Notes: generated from the sequence alone by a model not told the origin. DNA of 64,000 bases from Treponema sp. (GCA_017449285.1 JAFSJX010000059.1:1-64000); one strand, 5' to 3'; shown: positions 34,129-42,256, counted from the first letter of the stretch. A program made the numbers and translations.

Positions 34129-35133
34129 ATGTCAAAATCATATACACTAGGGCTATGCGTATCAGCAGCATTTCTGCTCGCAATGGCTTCGACAACGGCT
34201 CAGGATTTCGGTACGGCACTGAATAACGCCGCTCAATCAACGGCAAATTCACTGGAATCCGATATGAACGCAGGGGTAAATCAGGCGATTGAATATGCAC
34301 AAGAAGAAACGCTTGGAAAACTGTTCCCCACCCCATCTCTTGAAGGCGACATCATTCTGAATGTCATTCTGCCCGAAAACACCACGGCAGTAAACCTGTA
34401 CCGCAAAGCCGAGGGCGAGAGCGACTTCCAGTTTGTCTATCAGGCATGGGCAGAAAACGCATCCGCAAAAGACAGCAAAGGAAAAAGACTCGAAATGATT
34501 GACTACTTTGTTGAGGCAGGAAAAAAATATGACTACAAGTGCAATTTCCGCCAGCTGAACGACGTGAACAAGACAGAATATGACCCAAAAAACATTGGTG
34601 GCTCCGACTCAAACGAAATAACCATCATGGCACTCAAAGGCTACGGTGATTTTAAACTGACGAACACTCCGGCAGTCACCTATGACCAGCAGACTTCCCG
34701 CCTGACATTCACAACGCTTCCCAAAACAAACATGAGCAGCGTCAAATTGCCAGAGGGACTATCAAAACAGCCGGTCAAAATCGTATACGTAAACCCCGAC
34801 TTGTATTCCTTGTGGATTTACACCCCTGATGATGGCTCAGAGCCAGTCTTTATCACACTGGGAAAAATTGACGGCATCGATACTCCGGTTGATACAAAAG
34901 CCGTAATGGTAGACGTAACGCTTCGTTCTGATGACGGCGATGGCGGCTGGAGACTTTCCATCGACAAGAATGACAAGTCTTCTGTGGACGGCTGGTCGTA
35001 TGAGGAGCATTGGTACCGAAAGTATACTGGCGCAGACTTCGGACTTCCCGCAACAATCGTCATTCCCAAGAACAGCATTCAGAAGGATACGAATACACAG
35101 GCTGCATCTACGCCCGTCATTGACGCAAAATAG
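34129..35133 (+). CDS. Secreted protein of unknown function
   Basis: 334 residues with a signal peptide (GLCVSAAFLLAMASTTAQ). After an Asn/Ala-rich helix come beta-rich segments with fibronectin-like features (VNLYRKAEGESDFQFVYQ). I see no enzyme motif. A strong AAGGAG site precedes the ATG. It stands alone between the tRNA-Leu terminator and its own terminator. Likely periplasmic or exposed; not recognised further. Confidence 0.7.
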   Translation: MSKSYTLGLCVSAAFLLAMASTTAQDFGTALNNAAQSTANSLESDMNAGVNQAIEYAQEETLGKLFPTPSLEGDIILNVILPENTTAVNLYRKAEGESDFQFVYQAWAENASAKDSKGKRLEMIDYFVEAGKKYDYKCNFRQLNDVNKTEYDPKNIGGSDSNEITIMALKGYGDFKLTNTPAVTYDQQTSRLTFTTLPKTNMSSVKLPEGLSKQPVKIVYVNPDLYSLWIYTPDDGSEPVFITLGKIDGIDTPVDTKAVMVDVTLRSDDGDGGWRLSIDKNDKSSVDGWSYEEHWYRKYTGADFGLPATIVIPKNSIQKDTNTQAASTPVIDAK

Positions 35134-35137
35134 AAAC

Positions 35138-35173
35138 AAAAAAAGACCTTTCCGCATTGGAAAGGTCTTTTTA
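35138..35173 (+). terminator. Terminator before the integrative element
   Basis: AAAGACCTTTCC-gcatt-GGAAAGGTCTTTTT, with a T-run on both strands' sense. Confidence 0.9.
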
Positions 35174-35195
35174 AGCGGCAGAAGGGAGTCGAACC
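35171..35195. other. Left attachment site (attL) of the integrative element
   Basis: 25 bases identical to 41333-41357, the 3' end of tRNA-Gly. Here they are not part of a complete tRNA: the match ends inside the T-arm sequence. Confidence 0.85.
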
Positions 35196-35242
35196 TAACT
35201 TCTAACCTATATTTTGTTGTATTATAAAGAATTGCCAATTCG

Positions 35243-35286
35243 GTAGTAAGTCAAGCGGTAAGTAAAAGCCTTAAAATCTTACTACT
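35243..35286. promoter_or_regulatory. Integrase arm-type repeats, left end
   Basis: GTAGTAAGT (35243-35251), GGTAAGTA (35257-35264) and CTTACTACT (35278-35286). The same words occur at the right end (41182-41247). This is the pattern expected for integrase or excisionase binding arms. Confidence 0.55.
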
Positions 35287-35339
35287 TCATAATAGCACGG
35301 GTGGCGGCAGATGTCAATTATTCGTGTCTGTCTACGATA

Positions 35340-35359
35340 GGGGCAGAAAGCCCCGTAAA
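35340..35359. terminator. GGGGC...GCCCC hairpin after the 486-residue gene
   Basis: GGGGC-agaaa-GCCCC then GTAAA. It lies just after the stop codon of the minus-strand gene. The same hairpin with ACGGGGC on the coding strand follows two other genes of the element. Confidence 0.5.
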
Positions 35360-35363
35360 TTCA

Positions 35364-36824
35364 TCATTCTTTATCAGAATCCAGATTTTCGATTATGCCA
35401 GAAATTGCTTCCATAACATCAAATTCTTTATCCTTATCAAAATAAAAACTATCATAGCATTGTTTTACTTCGATGTTTTTCTGTTTTGCTATCTGGCGCA
35501 CTTGTAGATAAAGGGCGGATTCATACATAAATACTTCTTTTCCAATCCGTTTTCCTAAGACTTTTTCTATAAGGTCATACTTTTTTTCTACATAGTCTTT
35601 TATAAGCTGCTCTTGTTGTGCTTGCGTTAGATTGTTGTTTTTTTCGTATTCTGATTTTATGCACAATAGAAAAATTGCCCTTGCGTTCTTTAAATTGTTT
35701 TTGTGTCTGTCATCAAGTTTTATGTCGCCTGTTGCCGTAAGCCATTTATAAAGCGTTGCCGCTTTAAAGCCTTTTTTGGTCGGTACACCATAAAACCATT
35801 CACGCCAAGCGTAGATTGCTTGTGAGATACATTGTTTCTTTGACTTACAGAAATAAAGTCTCATAAAAAAAGTTTTATAGGCGTTGCGTTCTTCTGGACT
35901 TTTGAATTCTTCGCCATTCAAATCTTTATAAAGGTCGTAATCATTGGGCGTGATTATGTTTTTGTTTATAAGCCGTGTTATGAATGGGACGCTCGCTTTT
36001 CGATCCCAGTGTCGGAATTCTGTATTAAAAGATTCCAGATAATCTTCCCTTGTATAAGTGTCATGATACTGTCTTTGCAGTTCAAGCCGTTTTTCTGAAA
36101 AATGTTCTTCTGTCGGCAAAGAGCAGAAAGGGCAGTAGATACGGCTGAATTCTTTTTCTTCGCTTAATGTCAGCTTTTCATAATCTGGCAAATCTTTATT
36201 TAATTCTTCCATAGCGGAAAGCATTTGAATTCTGTTTATGCCGAAATAGTTTTTGTTAAGGTCGAATTTTTCAGATAGAATTTCGGTGTTAATGATACTT
36301 TGTTTATCTTCTGTAATTGATACATTCTTATTATCTTTGCTATCAATCCTACTACAACAATAATCTAATAATGACTTGCACCTGTCTTTATTACATAGAT
36401 AGTATTTACAATAGCCTTGAAATTCTACATAGTTGGCATACTTTTCTTGTGTCTTTTCAGTTTCAAAAGTGGCTGTCTTATCCAAGCAGATTATAACGCC
36501 AATCTGCTTTAATCTTTTTATGTAATCGCTTAATGTCTGTTGCTTGATGTTTAATTGTTTGCCCCAGTAATCTTGCGAAATAAAAAACGGTTGATTTAAT
36601 TGTTTCGGGGCAAAATGATAAAGTTTCTTCACTAACGGCTGCATCTTACAAGCAGTTGAAAAACGCCCTTTAAAGTATTCATTAAGATTTTCTGGAAATT
36701 GTGTCTTTAACATTTCTGTAATTTTTTCTGTTATGAATTCGTGTGAATAATGTGAATAAAAATGATTGTTGAATTCAAATTCGTTTTCGTTTGATAGTTG
36801 ATTTAATACTTCTAAAAGTTCCAT
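35364..36824 (-). CDS. Winged-helix protein of the integrative element, unknown function
   Basis: 486 residues. The N-terminal region contains a likely winged helix (FISQDYWGKQLNIKQQTLSD followed by YIKRLKQIGVIICL). Later there are Cys pairs that could bind zinc (YLCNKDRC, YCPFCSLP). The rest is helical and charged, with a late segment KDYVEKKYDLIEKVLGKRI. It may be a replication or regulatory protein of the element, by analogy with winged-helix initiators, but I see no clear family. It is the last gene on the minus strand. Confidence 0.6.
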   Translation of the reverse strand: MELLEVLNQLSNENEFEFNNHFYSHYSHEFITEKITEMLKTQFPENLNEYFKGRFSTACKMQPLVKKLYHFAPKQLNQPFFISQDYWGKQLNIKQQTLSDYIKRLKQIGVIICLDKTATFETEKTQEKYANYVEFQGYCKYYLCNKDRCKSLLDYCCSRIDSKDNKNVSITEDKQSIINTEILSEKFDLNKNYFGINRIQMLSAMEELNKDLPDYEKLTLSEEKEFSRIYCPFCSLPTEEHFSEKRLELQRQYHDTYTREDYLESFNTEFRHWDRKASVPFITRLINKNIITPNDYDLYKDLNGEEFKSPEERNAYKTFFMRLYFCKSKKQCISQAIYAWREWFYGVPTKKGFKAATLYKWLTATGDIKLDDRHKNNLKNARAIFLLCIKSEYEKNNNLTQAQQEQLIKDYVEKKYDLIEKVLGKRIGKEVFMYESALYLQVRQIAKQKNIEVKQCYDSFYFDKDKEFDVMEAISGIIENLDSDKE

Positions 36825-36920
36825 AAAAAAATGCCTCTGCTTTTTAACTTGCTAAAAGCCGCGGCAAGCAAAAAGCAGAAAGCAAGTTTTTTATGTTTTA
36901 TCAATCATTTAGTAGCAGTG

Positions 36921-36946
36921 GGGGCAAGGCAAAAAAGCCCCGTAAG
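36921..36946. terminator. GGGGC...GCCCC hairpin after the 83-residue gene
   Basis: GGGGC (36921-36925) and GCCCC (36937-36941) then GTAAG, immediately after the stop codon. On the coding strand it reads TTACGGGGCTTTTTT. Confidence 0.5.
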
Positions 36947-36947
36947 T

Positions 36948-37199
36948 TTATTTGCTAAAAAAAGTGTTAATCTTATTATAATTAAACGCATAGCGTTGAA
37001 TTATGTATTCACCGTTTCTGTATTCTGGAAAATCTGTTTTTATCCAGCCGTTGACATAGCAAAAGCATAAAAACGGAATTTCTTCATCTGTGAAAGATAA
37101 TTCTTTGGGCATTTTCTTAAACTGTTCTCGAAAATGATTTATAAAATAAATCCATCCGAATTGTTGTTTGTCTAATTTACTTTTTCCAGTTATAACCAT
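36948..37199 (-). CDS. 83-residue protein of the integrative element
   Basis: Small protein beginning MVITGKSKLDKQQFGWIYF, with acidic and aromatic residues throughout and no membrane helix. An AGAGG site 9 bases before the ATG and its place 52 bases after the DUF262-HNH gene on the same strand suggest it is part of that operon. Function unknown; a regulator or inhibitor of the cargo pair is possible. Confidence 0.55.
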   Translation of the reverse strand: MVITGKSKLDKQQFGWIYFINHFREQFKKMPKELSFTDEEIPFLCFCYVNGWIKTDFPEYRNGEYIIQRYAFNYNKINTFFSK

Positions 37200-37251
37200 A
37201 GCAAAACCTCTTTTTTTGTTTTACTACTTAGTTCTCGCCCGTGTTTTCCTT

Positions 37252-38367
37252 TTAACTGTCGCTTTTTCGGCGGTTGCAAGACTTGCAAAGAATTTGGCAA
37301 TTTTCAATAGTGGTGTGTCCGCCCTTGCTCCACGGCGTTATGTGGTCTGCATCGGCTTCTTCAAAAGTGATTGCTTTTCCGCATTTTTTACATTTGCCGC
37401 CCTGTTGCTCCAAAACTTTTCTTTTGGTCTTATCGTCAAATTTTCTGATTGATAAATGCTTTTCGTTGCCGTCAAAAAGATAAAAGAAAATGCCTTTTAA
37501 GTTCGTGACATCATCATCTTCAATAAGTTCTTTTATCTGTGCTTCCAGTTTATCTGTGTCGATGTCGGCTTTGTTTCCGTAATCGTTGAAAAGAAAGCCC
37601 CAATCTACGCCCTTCATTATTTCTTTTCTGTAATTCGGAAAAGTGCGGCGTATCCAGCTTATGACGGCTTGAAAGTAATTCCATAATGCAGATGCGTTTT
37701 CTTTGTGTTGGTTGTCCGCCATAAATTGGCCGACATTCTCGGCCCCTTTTGAAATCCATTTTAGCGTGGTTGCCAGATAATCTTGACGGATTTCTGAACC
37801 TGTCAAATAATCTTTTCCAAGTTGATAGGCGGCTCCGCCTTTTCTGGAAAAGTATTTTTTAGCATCTGTTAGCCAAGTGCCAGAATAGGTAGCGTTTAAT
37901 AATTCCTGTTGATTTAACGGCTCGCCAGATACATTGATTCTGTCGAACCACGCCAATTTTTCGCTATCGTTTCCCTCACACCAATAGACGGTTAATTTGT
38001 AGTTCAAGATTTTTTCTTGTAAGTCGGTTGGCAAGGTGTGGAAATAAAGCGGCGTTTTGTCGTTTTCCATTGTGATAGAAAAAAAGTTATGAACATACTG
38101 GCAGATTGAAATAGAGCGTTGTTGTCCGTCCAAAACTTCAAAATCTGTGTCGGAATTCTTTACCCAATAAAAGACATTTAACGGATAATCTTTTAAAACG
38201 CTATCAATTACCAGATTTCTTTTCTTATCGTCATAAACGAATTCACGCTGATACTTTGGGCGGATGTTAAGTTTTCCGCCATAGCCTACAACGCCATTAG
38301 TTTCTTTATCTTCCAGATAGCCTTCTGCAAGTTCTTTTATAGTGATTTCTTGATAGTTGATTTTCAT
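37252..38367 (-). CDS. DUF262-HNH nuclease
   Basis: 371 residues. The N-terminal DUF262 (ParB/sulfiredoxin-like) domain has the DGQQR signature in FEVLDGQQRSISICQYVH, preceded by PKYQREFVYDDKKRNLVIDS, split as IRPKYQREF and YDDKKRNLV. The C-terminal HNH nuclease reads CKKCGKAITF, ADADHITPWSKGG, NCQILCKSCNRRK, with both Cys pairs and the His. DUF262-HNH proteins include modification-dependent and type II-like restriction factors. The ATG is one base after the methyltransferase stop codon, so the two are coupled. Confidence 0.85.
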   Translation of the reverse strand: MKINYQEITIKELAEGYLEDKETNGVVGYGGKLNIRPKYQREFVYDDKKRNLVIDSVLKDYPLNVFYWVKNSDTDFEVLDGQQRSISICQYVHNFFSITMENDKTPLYFHTLPTDLQEKILNYKLTVYWCEGNDSEKLAWFDRINVSGEPLNQQELLNATYSGTWLTDAKKYFSRKGGAAYQLGKDYLTGSEIRQDYLATTLKWISKGAENVGQFMADNQHKENASALWNYFQAVISWIRRTFPNYRKEIMKGVDWGFLFNDYGNKADIDTDKLEAQIKELIEDDDVTNLKGIFFYLFDGNEKHLSIRKFDDKTKRKVLEQQGGKCKKCGKAITFEEADADHITPWSKGGHTTIENCQILCKSCNRRKSDS

Positions 38368-38368
38368 T

Positions 38369-39397
38369 TTATTTTTTCCTTATAAGAATTCTCGGATAAG
38401 TATTACGCAATTCACCGTTTTTAATTAAAACGGGCGTTGCATTTAAATCGCTATAATTCGGATAATCTGCTTTTGTATAAACCTTACTTTTCAAAGACGG
38501 GTCTCCAGCCCCTCGTTTCGCAATTCCGATTATTTCAAATTGGTCTGGATTGTATTTATCAAGAAAAGTAATAGGAACTCCCATCCAGCCAGAATAATCA
38601 TTTGGAATTTCAGAAGTTTTTGATACTTCAATAGCATCATAATTATCATACTTCGGGTATTTTTCAGGCGTGTAGGTTTCGTATAAAATTAAATTTTCGT
38701 GTCTGTCTTTATAATCCAAGTTTGAAAACCATCTTACACCTTTTACACGAATAAATTTTTTACCGTCATCATCAATTCTAAATCCAGAGGCTTTTAATGG
38801 ATAATTATCTGGAACCCCAAATTCACGGTCTCCACTATGGATTGATTGGCCAAGCCATAATTTGTTTTCTTGTATTAGTGGAAAAACTTCTTTATAAGTA
38901 ATAGCGTTTATGTTGCCCAGAATTATAAATTTCTTTTCGTATTTCATAAGTTGCGCAACATACTCACGGAAAAGCGAAAACGGCGGATTTGTGATAACTA
39001 TGTCTGACTGTTTTAAAAGTTCGATACATTCTTTGCTTCTAAAATCCCCATCGCCTTTAAGTTCTTTTATTTCCAGTTCGTCATTTGTTGGAATGTGGTC
39101 TTTTTCGCTTCCTGTGTATTCTACATAAACGGCTTTTTCACAATCATTCTGGCTGAACAAATCGAAATCTTGATTTTTGTAGCATACGGAAATCAATTTT
39201 TTTAGTCCGAAAAAATTAAAGTTCAAAGCGAAGTATTTGAAAAAATTTGATAGTCGTGGGTCATCGCAATTACACAAAATTACCTTATTCTTAAAATGGT
39301 CTTTATAATTTACCATTTCTTTTTCTATGTCTGTTAATTGTGTATAGAATTCGTCTGCTTTATTTTCCCTTGCAGAATTCAAATCTGTGTTTTTCAT
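38369..39397 (-). CDS. EcoRI-family adenine-specific DNA methyltransferase
   Basis: 342 residues. The sequence matches M.EcoRI-type enzymes: KADEFYTQLTDIEKEMVNY at the start, VILCNCDDPRLSNFFKYFAL, split as VILCNCDDP and RLSNFFKYF, then the catalytic NPPF in DIVITNPPFSLFREYV. It should methylate adenine in a specific site and protect it from a paired nuclease. ATG 39397 follows an extended -10 (TGcTATAAT, 39404-39412) by exactly six bases, so the mRNA is probably leaderless. It is the first gene of the DUF262-HNH operon. Confidence 0.9.
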   Translation of the reverse strand: MKNTDLNSARENKADEFYTQLTDIEKEMVNYKDHFKNKVILCNCDDPRLSNFFKYFALNFNFFGLKKLISVCYKNQDFDLFSQNDCEKAVYVEYTGSEKDHIPTNDELEIKELKGDGDFRSKECIELLKQSDIVITNPPFSLFREYVAQLMKYEKKFIILGNINAITYKEVFPLIQENKLWLGQSIHSGDREFGVPDNYPLKASGFRIDDDGKKFIRVKGVRWFSNLDYKDRHENLILYETYTPEKYPKYDNYDAIEVSKTSEIPNDYSGWMGVPITFLDKYNPDQFEIIGIAKRGAGDPSLKSKVYTKADYPNYSDLNATPVLIKNGELRNTYPRILIRKK

Positions 39398-39403
39398 AAA
39401 GCA

Positions 39404-39412
39404 ATTATAGCA
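39404..39412 (-). promoter_or_regulatory. Extended -10 promoter of the methyltransferase operon
   Basis: On the minus strand TGTGC-TATAAT. Six bases separate it from the ATG, so transcription would start on the start codon itself. Confidence 0.6.
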
Positions 39413-39479
39413 CAAATTTTGGAAAAATTCACCATAAAGCAGAAAAATTGAAATGGCTTCTGGAAAGTTTTTTCTGGCA

Positions 39480-39526
39480 GATTTTACGGGGCTTGAAAAT
39501 TGGGGCTTAAAAAGCCCCGTAAAATC
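39480..39526. terminator. Palindromic hairpin overlapping the integrase stop codon
   Basis: GATTTTACGGGGCTT and AAGCCCCGTAAAATC are perfect reverse complements, with an inner GGGGC/GCCCC. The integrase TGA lies inside it. It is the third copy of the ACGGGGC hairpin of this element. Confidence 0.6.
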
Positions 39527-41165
39527 ATTCTTTTTCTTTCATTGCATCAAGCATTGATTTTCTGTTTTCTTTCCGTTCTTCGGCGGTTATTTTTTTGCCC
39601 CAGTAAGGCTCTCCGAATTCGTCTTTATAACGGTCGGTTGTAATTAAACTGTCAATAATTTCATTTGGTAATTTTTCTACCTGTTCTGGCATTTTGCTTG
39701 ATGTTTTTCTTTTTATGTCAAGCCGTTTTATAGTCCGTTCTTTTTCCGTAATCGGTAGCGTGTTTTCTTTTTCTTTTGCTTCCAGTAATGCGGCGTTTAT
39801 CTGTGCGGCAAGCGTTGAATCTTCCATAGCCTCTTTTGCCAGTTTCCAACCCCTTTTTATGTCTAAGCCGCCTTCAATTATGCCATACGCCCAGAAATTG
39901 AAAAGTTGTAGTTGCATAGGGTCTTTTGTTTCAAAATAGCCCATAGCCTCGCAAACTTTATTATGTTCGTTTGTGCGGTCTGCTTTTTCATAATCATAGT
40001 AAGATGTAAGTGGGTCGTTGCTTTGCGTGTTTTGCGTTGTGTGGCCCATTAACGCTTCGATGTTCTGCGTGTTGCCCCATACGCTTTGCAAGTGTGTCTT
40101 AAACATTTTACGAAATCCATAGAATGTGATTCCGTTATCTTCTTTAATTTCCTTTATGTCGGTCATTCCGCAAAATTGCCCCCAGTATAAAAGCAATCGG
40201 CGGTTATGGTCATCATTTTCATCCAAGCCCGCGCCGTTTTCTTTTACCAGAAAGCCGTTTTGTTTTAGCGTTGCGAAAGCCTTTATAAGCCGTGCGGTCA
40301 AATCCGTTATCGGAATAATTCTTTTTGCGTTTTCTGTTTTTGTGCCGTTGCAGTGCAGCCAGTAGCCAGAATCGGTTTTAAATATGTCGTTTGTTGTGAT
40401 TCGGTCTATCTCGGAATTTCTGAATCCCGTTGTAAGCTGAATAAAGCCTAATAGACTATAAATTATTTCATTCTGCGATGTGTTGAATGTGTCAAATCCA
40501 AGCGGCAATTTATGCTTGAAAGCGGCAATCTCAAAACAGTTTTTGGCGCGTTTTTCGTGCTTCAAGTGCTTGCGTTTATAAAATGGGTCAGTGTTGATTT
40601 TTTCGGCTCGGTATAGGTATAAATAAATCCTGTGTAAGTGGGTTAAGTAATTATCTATCGTTTTTCCGCTCAGTGTGCCTTTTCCGATTTCACGGCCTTT
40701 TTGTTGTAAGTCAATCTGTAATTGTTCAAGCCGTGGGCGTGTTAAATCTGAAAAATAATGAATGTCTGGCGTAAGTTCTGTAATTCGGCTCATAAAGTTA
40801 TCTGCCTTTATGCGTTCTTTTTCTGGCAGTTTAAGGCCGAAAGCCAATTCTCGTTTTAAGTGTTCTGAATTTTCTTTGTAGTAGGCGTTTATAAGGTTAT
40901 GGAATTCATCATTTGTTTTTCGTCTTTTGCCGTTGCTTTTGTTCTTTATGTTTTCTGGATGTTCAAACCAGTTTGTGGCAATTTCAAAAGCCTGCTGATA
41001 GTCGCTTGTGCCAGTGGAAAGCCTTATTTTTGTTGCGGTGAATTCTACATAGTAATTTGGGGTGTTTGGCTTATGAAAAAGCCAGAAAGGTCTTTTCATT
41101 TTTCCGTTATAATCTGGGTCTAAAAGTGTTAAAAGTTGCCTTATAAAATCCTGTCTGTTTGTCAT
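39525..41165 (-). CDS. Tyrosine recombinase / integrase
   Basis: 546 residues, long for the family. A SAM-like core-binding domain is followed by the catalytic domain: Arg in LTTGFRNSEIDRI, Lys region KTENAKRIIPI, the YGFRKMF second-Arg box (first position is Tyr-Gly, not His), LMGHTTQ, and the nucleophile Tyr in LTSYYDYEKAD. It cuts and rejoins DNA at the attachment sites flanking this element. Its start is next to the arm-type repeats and the tRNA-Gly, the usual layout. Confidence 0.9.
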   Translation of the reverse strand: MTNRQDFIRQLLTLLDPDYNGKMKRPFWLFHKPNTPNYYVEFTATKIRLSTGTSDYQQAFEIATNWFEHPENIKNKSNGKRRKTNDEFHNLINAYYKENSEHLKRELAFGLKLPEKERIKADNFMSRITELTPDIHYFSDLTRPRLEQLQIDLQQKGREIGKGTLSGKTIDNYLTHLHRIYLYLYRAEKINTDPFYKRKHLKHEKRAKNCFEIAAFKHKLPLGFDTFNTSQNEIIYSLLGFIQLTTGFRNSEIDRITTNDIFKTDSGYWLHCNGTKTENAKRIIPITDLTARLIKAFATLKQNGFLVKENGAGLDENDDHNRRLLLYWGQFCGMTDIKEIKEDNGITFYGFRKMFKTHLQSVWGNTQNIEALMGHTTQNTQSNDPLTSYYDYEKADRTNEHNKVCEAMGYFETKDPMQLQLFNFWAYGIIEGGLDIKRGWKLAKEAMEDSTLAAQINAALLEAKEKENTLPITEKERTIKRLDIKRKTSSKMPEQVEKLPNEIIDSLITTDRYKDEFGEPYWGKKITAEERKENRKSMLDAMKEKE

Positions 41166-41181
41166 AAAACGCCCCCAAAAT

Positions 41182-41247
41182 GGTAAGTAGTGTAGTAAGT
41201 GATTGTCGTTTTTTGGGCGTTTTACTTACTACTTTTTTACTTACTAC
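41182..41247. promoter_or_regulatory. Integrase arm-type repeats, right end
   Basis: GGTAAGTAGT (41182-41191), GTAGTAAGT (41192-41200), ACTTACTACT (41224-41233) and ACTTACTAC (41239-41247). The words match the left-end set at 35243-35286. Confidence 0.6.
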
Positions 41248-41270
41248 AGAAAAGGCGTTCCAAAACAAAA

Positions 41271-41310
41271 AACGCTAATTCGTTGTATTACTTTGAATTA
41301 GCGTTTTTCG
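41271..41310. terminator. Hairpin between element and tRNA-Gly
   Basis: AACGCTAATTC (41271-41281) and GAATTAGCGTT (41295-41305) then TTT. It can end transcription from either side. Confidence 0.7.
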
Positions 41311-41332
41311 TTCTTTATGAATTACCATAAAA

Positions 41333-41357
41333 TTAAGCGGCAGAAGGGAGTCGAACC
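41333..41357. other. Right attachment site (attR) within tRNA-Gly 3' end
   Basis: The 25-base repeat matching 35171-35195. It covers the 3' acceptor and T-arm of tRNA-Gly, so integration keeps the tRNA intact. Confidence 0.85.
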
Positions 41358-41407
41358 CTCGTCTTCAGCTTGGAAGGCTGAGATAATAGCCGTTATATGA
41401 CTGCCGC
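41336..41407 (-). tRNA. tRNA-Gly (TCC)
   Basis: On the minus strand the acceptor GCGGCAG pairs with CTGCCGC, the anticodon loop is CTTCCAA (anticodon TCC), and the T-loop is GGTTCGACTCC. The discriminator is T and CCA is not encoded. It is the integration target of the neighbouring element. Confidence 0.95.
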
Positions 41408-41510
41408 AAAATGTATATTTATTCTAGCAAAATCTCGCGTGTGTGTCAATCGGAAAGCCCTCTGTTTTTATAATTTTTATGATTTTTTTCCAGAATAAAA
41501 ATACGGCGGC

Positions 41511-42251
41511 TTATTTTTTGCACACGGTTTCGTAGGCAATTTGAGCCGCACTCTGCTCCGCGCTTTTTTTATTTTTTCCCTGCGCTGGTCCGTAGGTGTC
41601 TTTTCCCAAATGAACGCTCACCCAGAACGTCTGGTCATGGTCGGGCCCCGATTTTTTTATCAGTTCGTAAGTAGGACACTCTTTGCACTTTTTCTGATAG
41701 AATTCCTGCAAAAGCGTCTTGTAATCACGCGCACCCTTATCCTGCTGCACCTTGCGGATTTCTGGTATAATGAGCGAAAGAACCAGTTTTTCCGCCGCCT
41801 CGTAACCGCTGTCCAGATAGTATGCCCCGATAACGGCTTCCACCGCGTCCGCAAGAATCGCCTTTTTCTGTCTGCCGCCGCTCATCTCCTCGCCCTTCCC
41901 CATTACCAGCATTTTATCAATGCCGATTCTGACGGCTATCGGCGCAAGGGTCTGCTCGCTTACGACAACACTTTTTATACGGGCAAGGTCTCCCTCGGGA
42001 TTGTCAAGCATATCCTCGTACAGAAAGGTTGCCGTCGCCATGCCCAGCACGCTGTCGCCAAGGAATTCCAGCCGCTCGTTATTCATGTGCCGATGTTCGG
42101 CGTTTTCGTTTGAATATGAGCGATGATGAAATGCAAGGTCAAGCAGTTCCAGATTGCCGAAACGCAAGGAAAGACCTTTGCAGAACTGGATAAGCGATTT
42201 TTTCCGCCCCGAAGAAAGATTTGTCCGCTGAAAAAATTTTCTCATTGACAT
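41511..42251 (-). CDS. rnc: Ribonuclease III
   Basis: 246 residues. The RNase III signature NERLEFLGDSVLGM and the second catalytic part ILADAVEAVIGAYYLD are present. The C-terminal double-stranded-RNA-binding domain reads YKTLLQEFYQKK...KNKKSAEQSAAQIAYE. It processes rRNA and mRNA duplexes. ATG 42251 is chosen because an earlier in-frame ATG at 42275 lies inside the acpP terminator. It follows acpP, a common pairing. Confidence 0.95.
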   Translation of the reverse strand: MSMRKFFQRTNLSSGRKKSLIQFCKGLSLRFGNLELLDLAFHHRSYSNENAEHRHMNNERLEFLGDSVLGMATATFLYEDMLDNPEGDLARIKSVVVSEQTLAPIAVRIGIDKMLVMGKGEEMSGGRQKKAILADAVEAVIGAYYLDSGYEAAEKLVLSLIIPEIRKVQQDKGARDYKTLLQEFYQKKCKECPTYELIKKSGPDHDQTFWVSVHLGKDTYGPAQGKNKKSAEQSAAQIAYETVCKK

Positions 42252-42256
42252 CCCAT

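Larger units (their letters stand above)
35171..41357. mobile_element. tRNA-Gly-integrated element with restriction-type cargo
   Basis: About 6.2 kb between 25-bp direct repeats of the tRNA-Gly 3' end. It encodes a tyrosine recombinase beside the tRNA, an EcoRI-family methyltransferase, a DUF262-HNH protein, an 83-residue protein and a 486-residue protein, all on the minus strand. It is AT-richer than its surroundings. I see no structural phage genes, relaxase or plasmid partitioning gene, so it looks like a small genomic island or satellite moved by its own integrase. Confidence 0.85.

Noticed and set aside
35171-35200. A second tRNA-Gly gene
   Set aside because: Only the 3' end of the tRNA is present; the anticodon arm is missing, as expected for an attachment site.
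41541-42113. 190-residue open frame antisense to rnc
   Set aside because: Shadow of the RNase III gene, rich in Phe, His and Arg without any motif.
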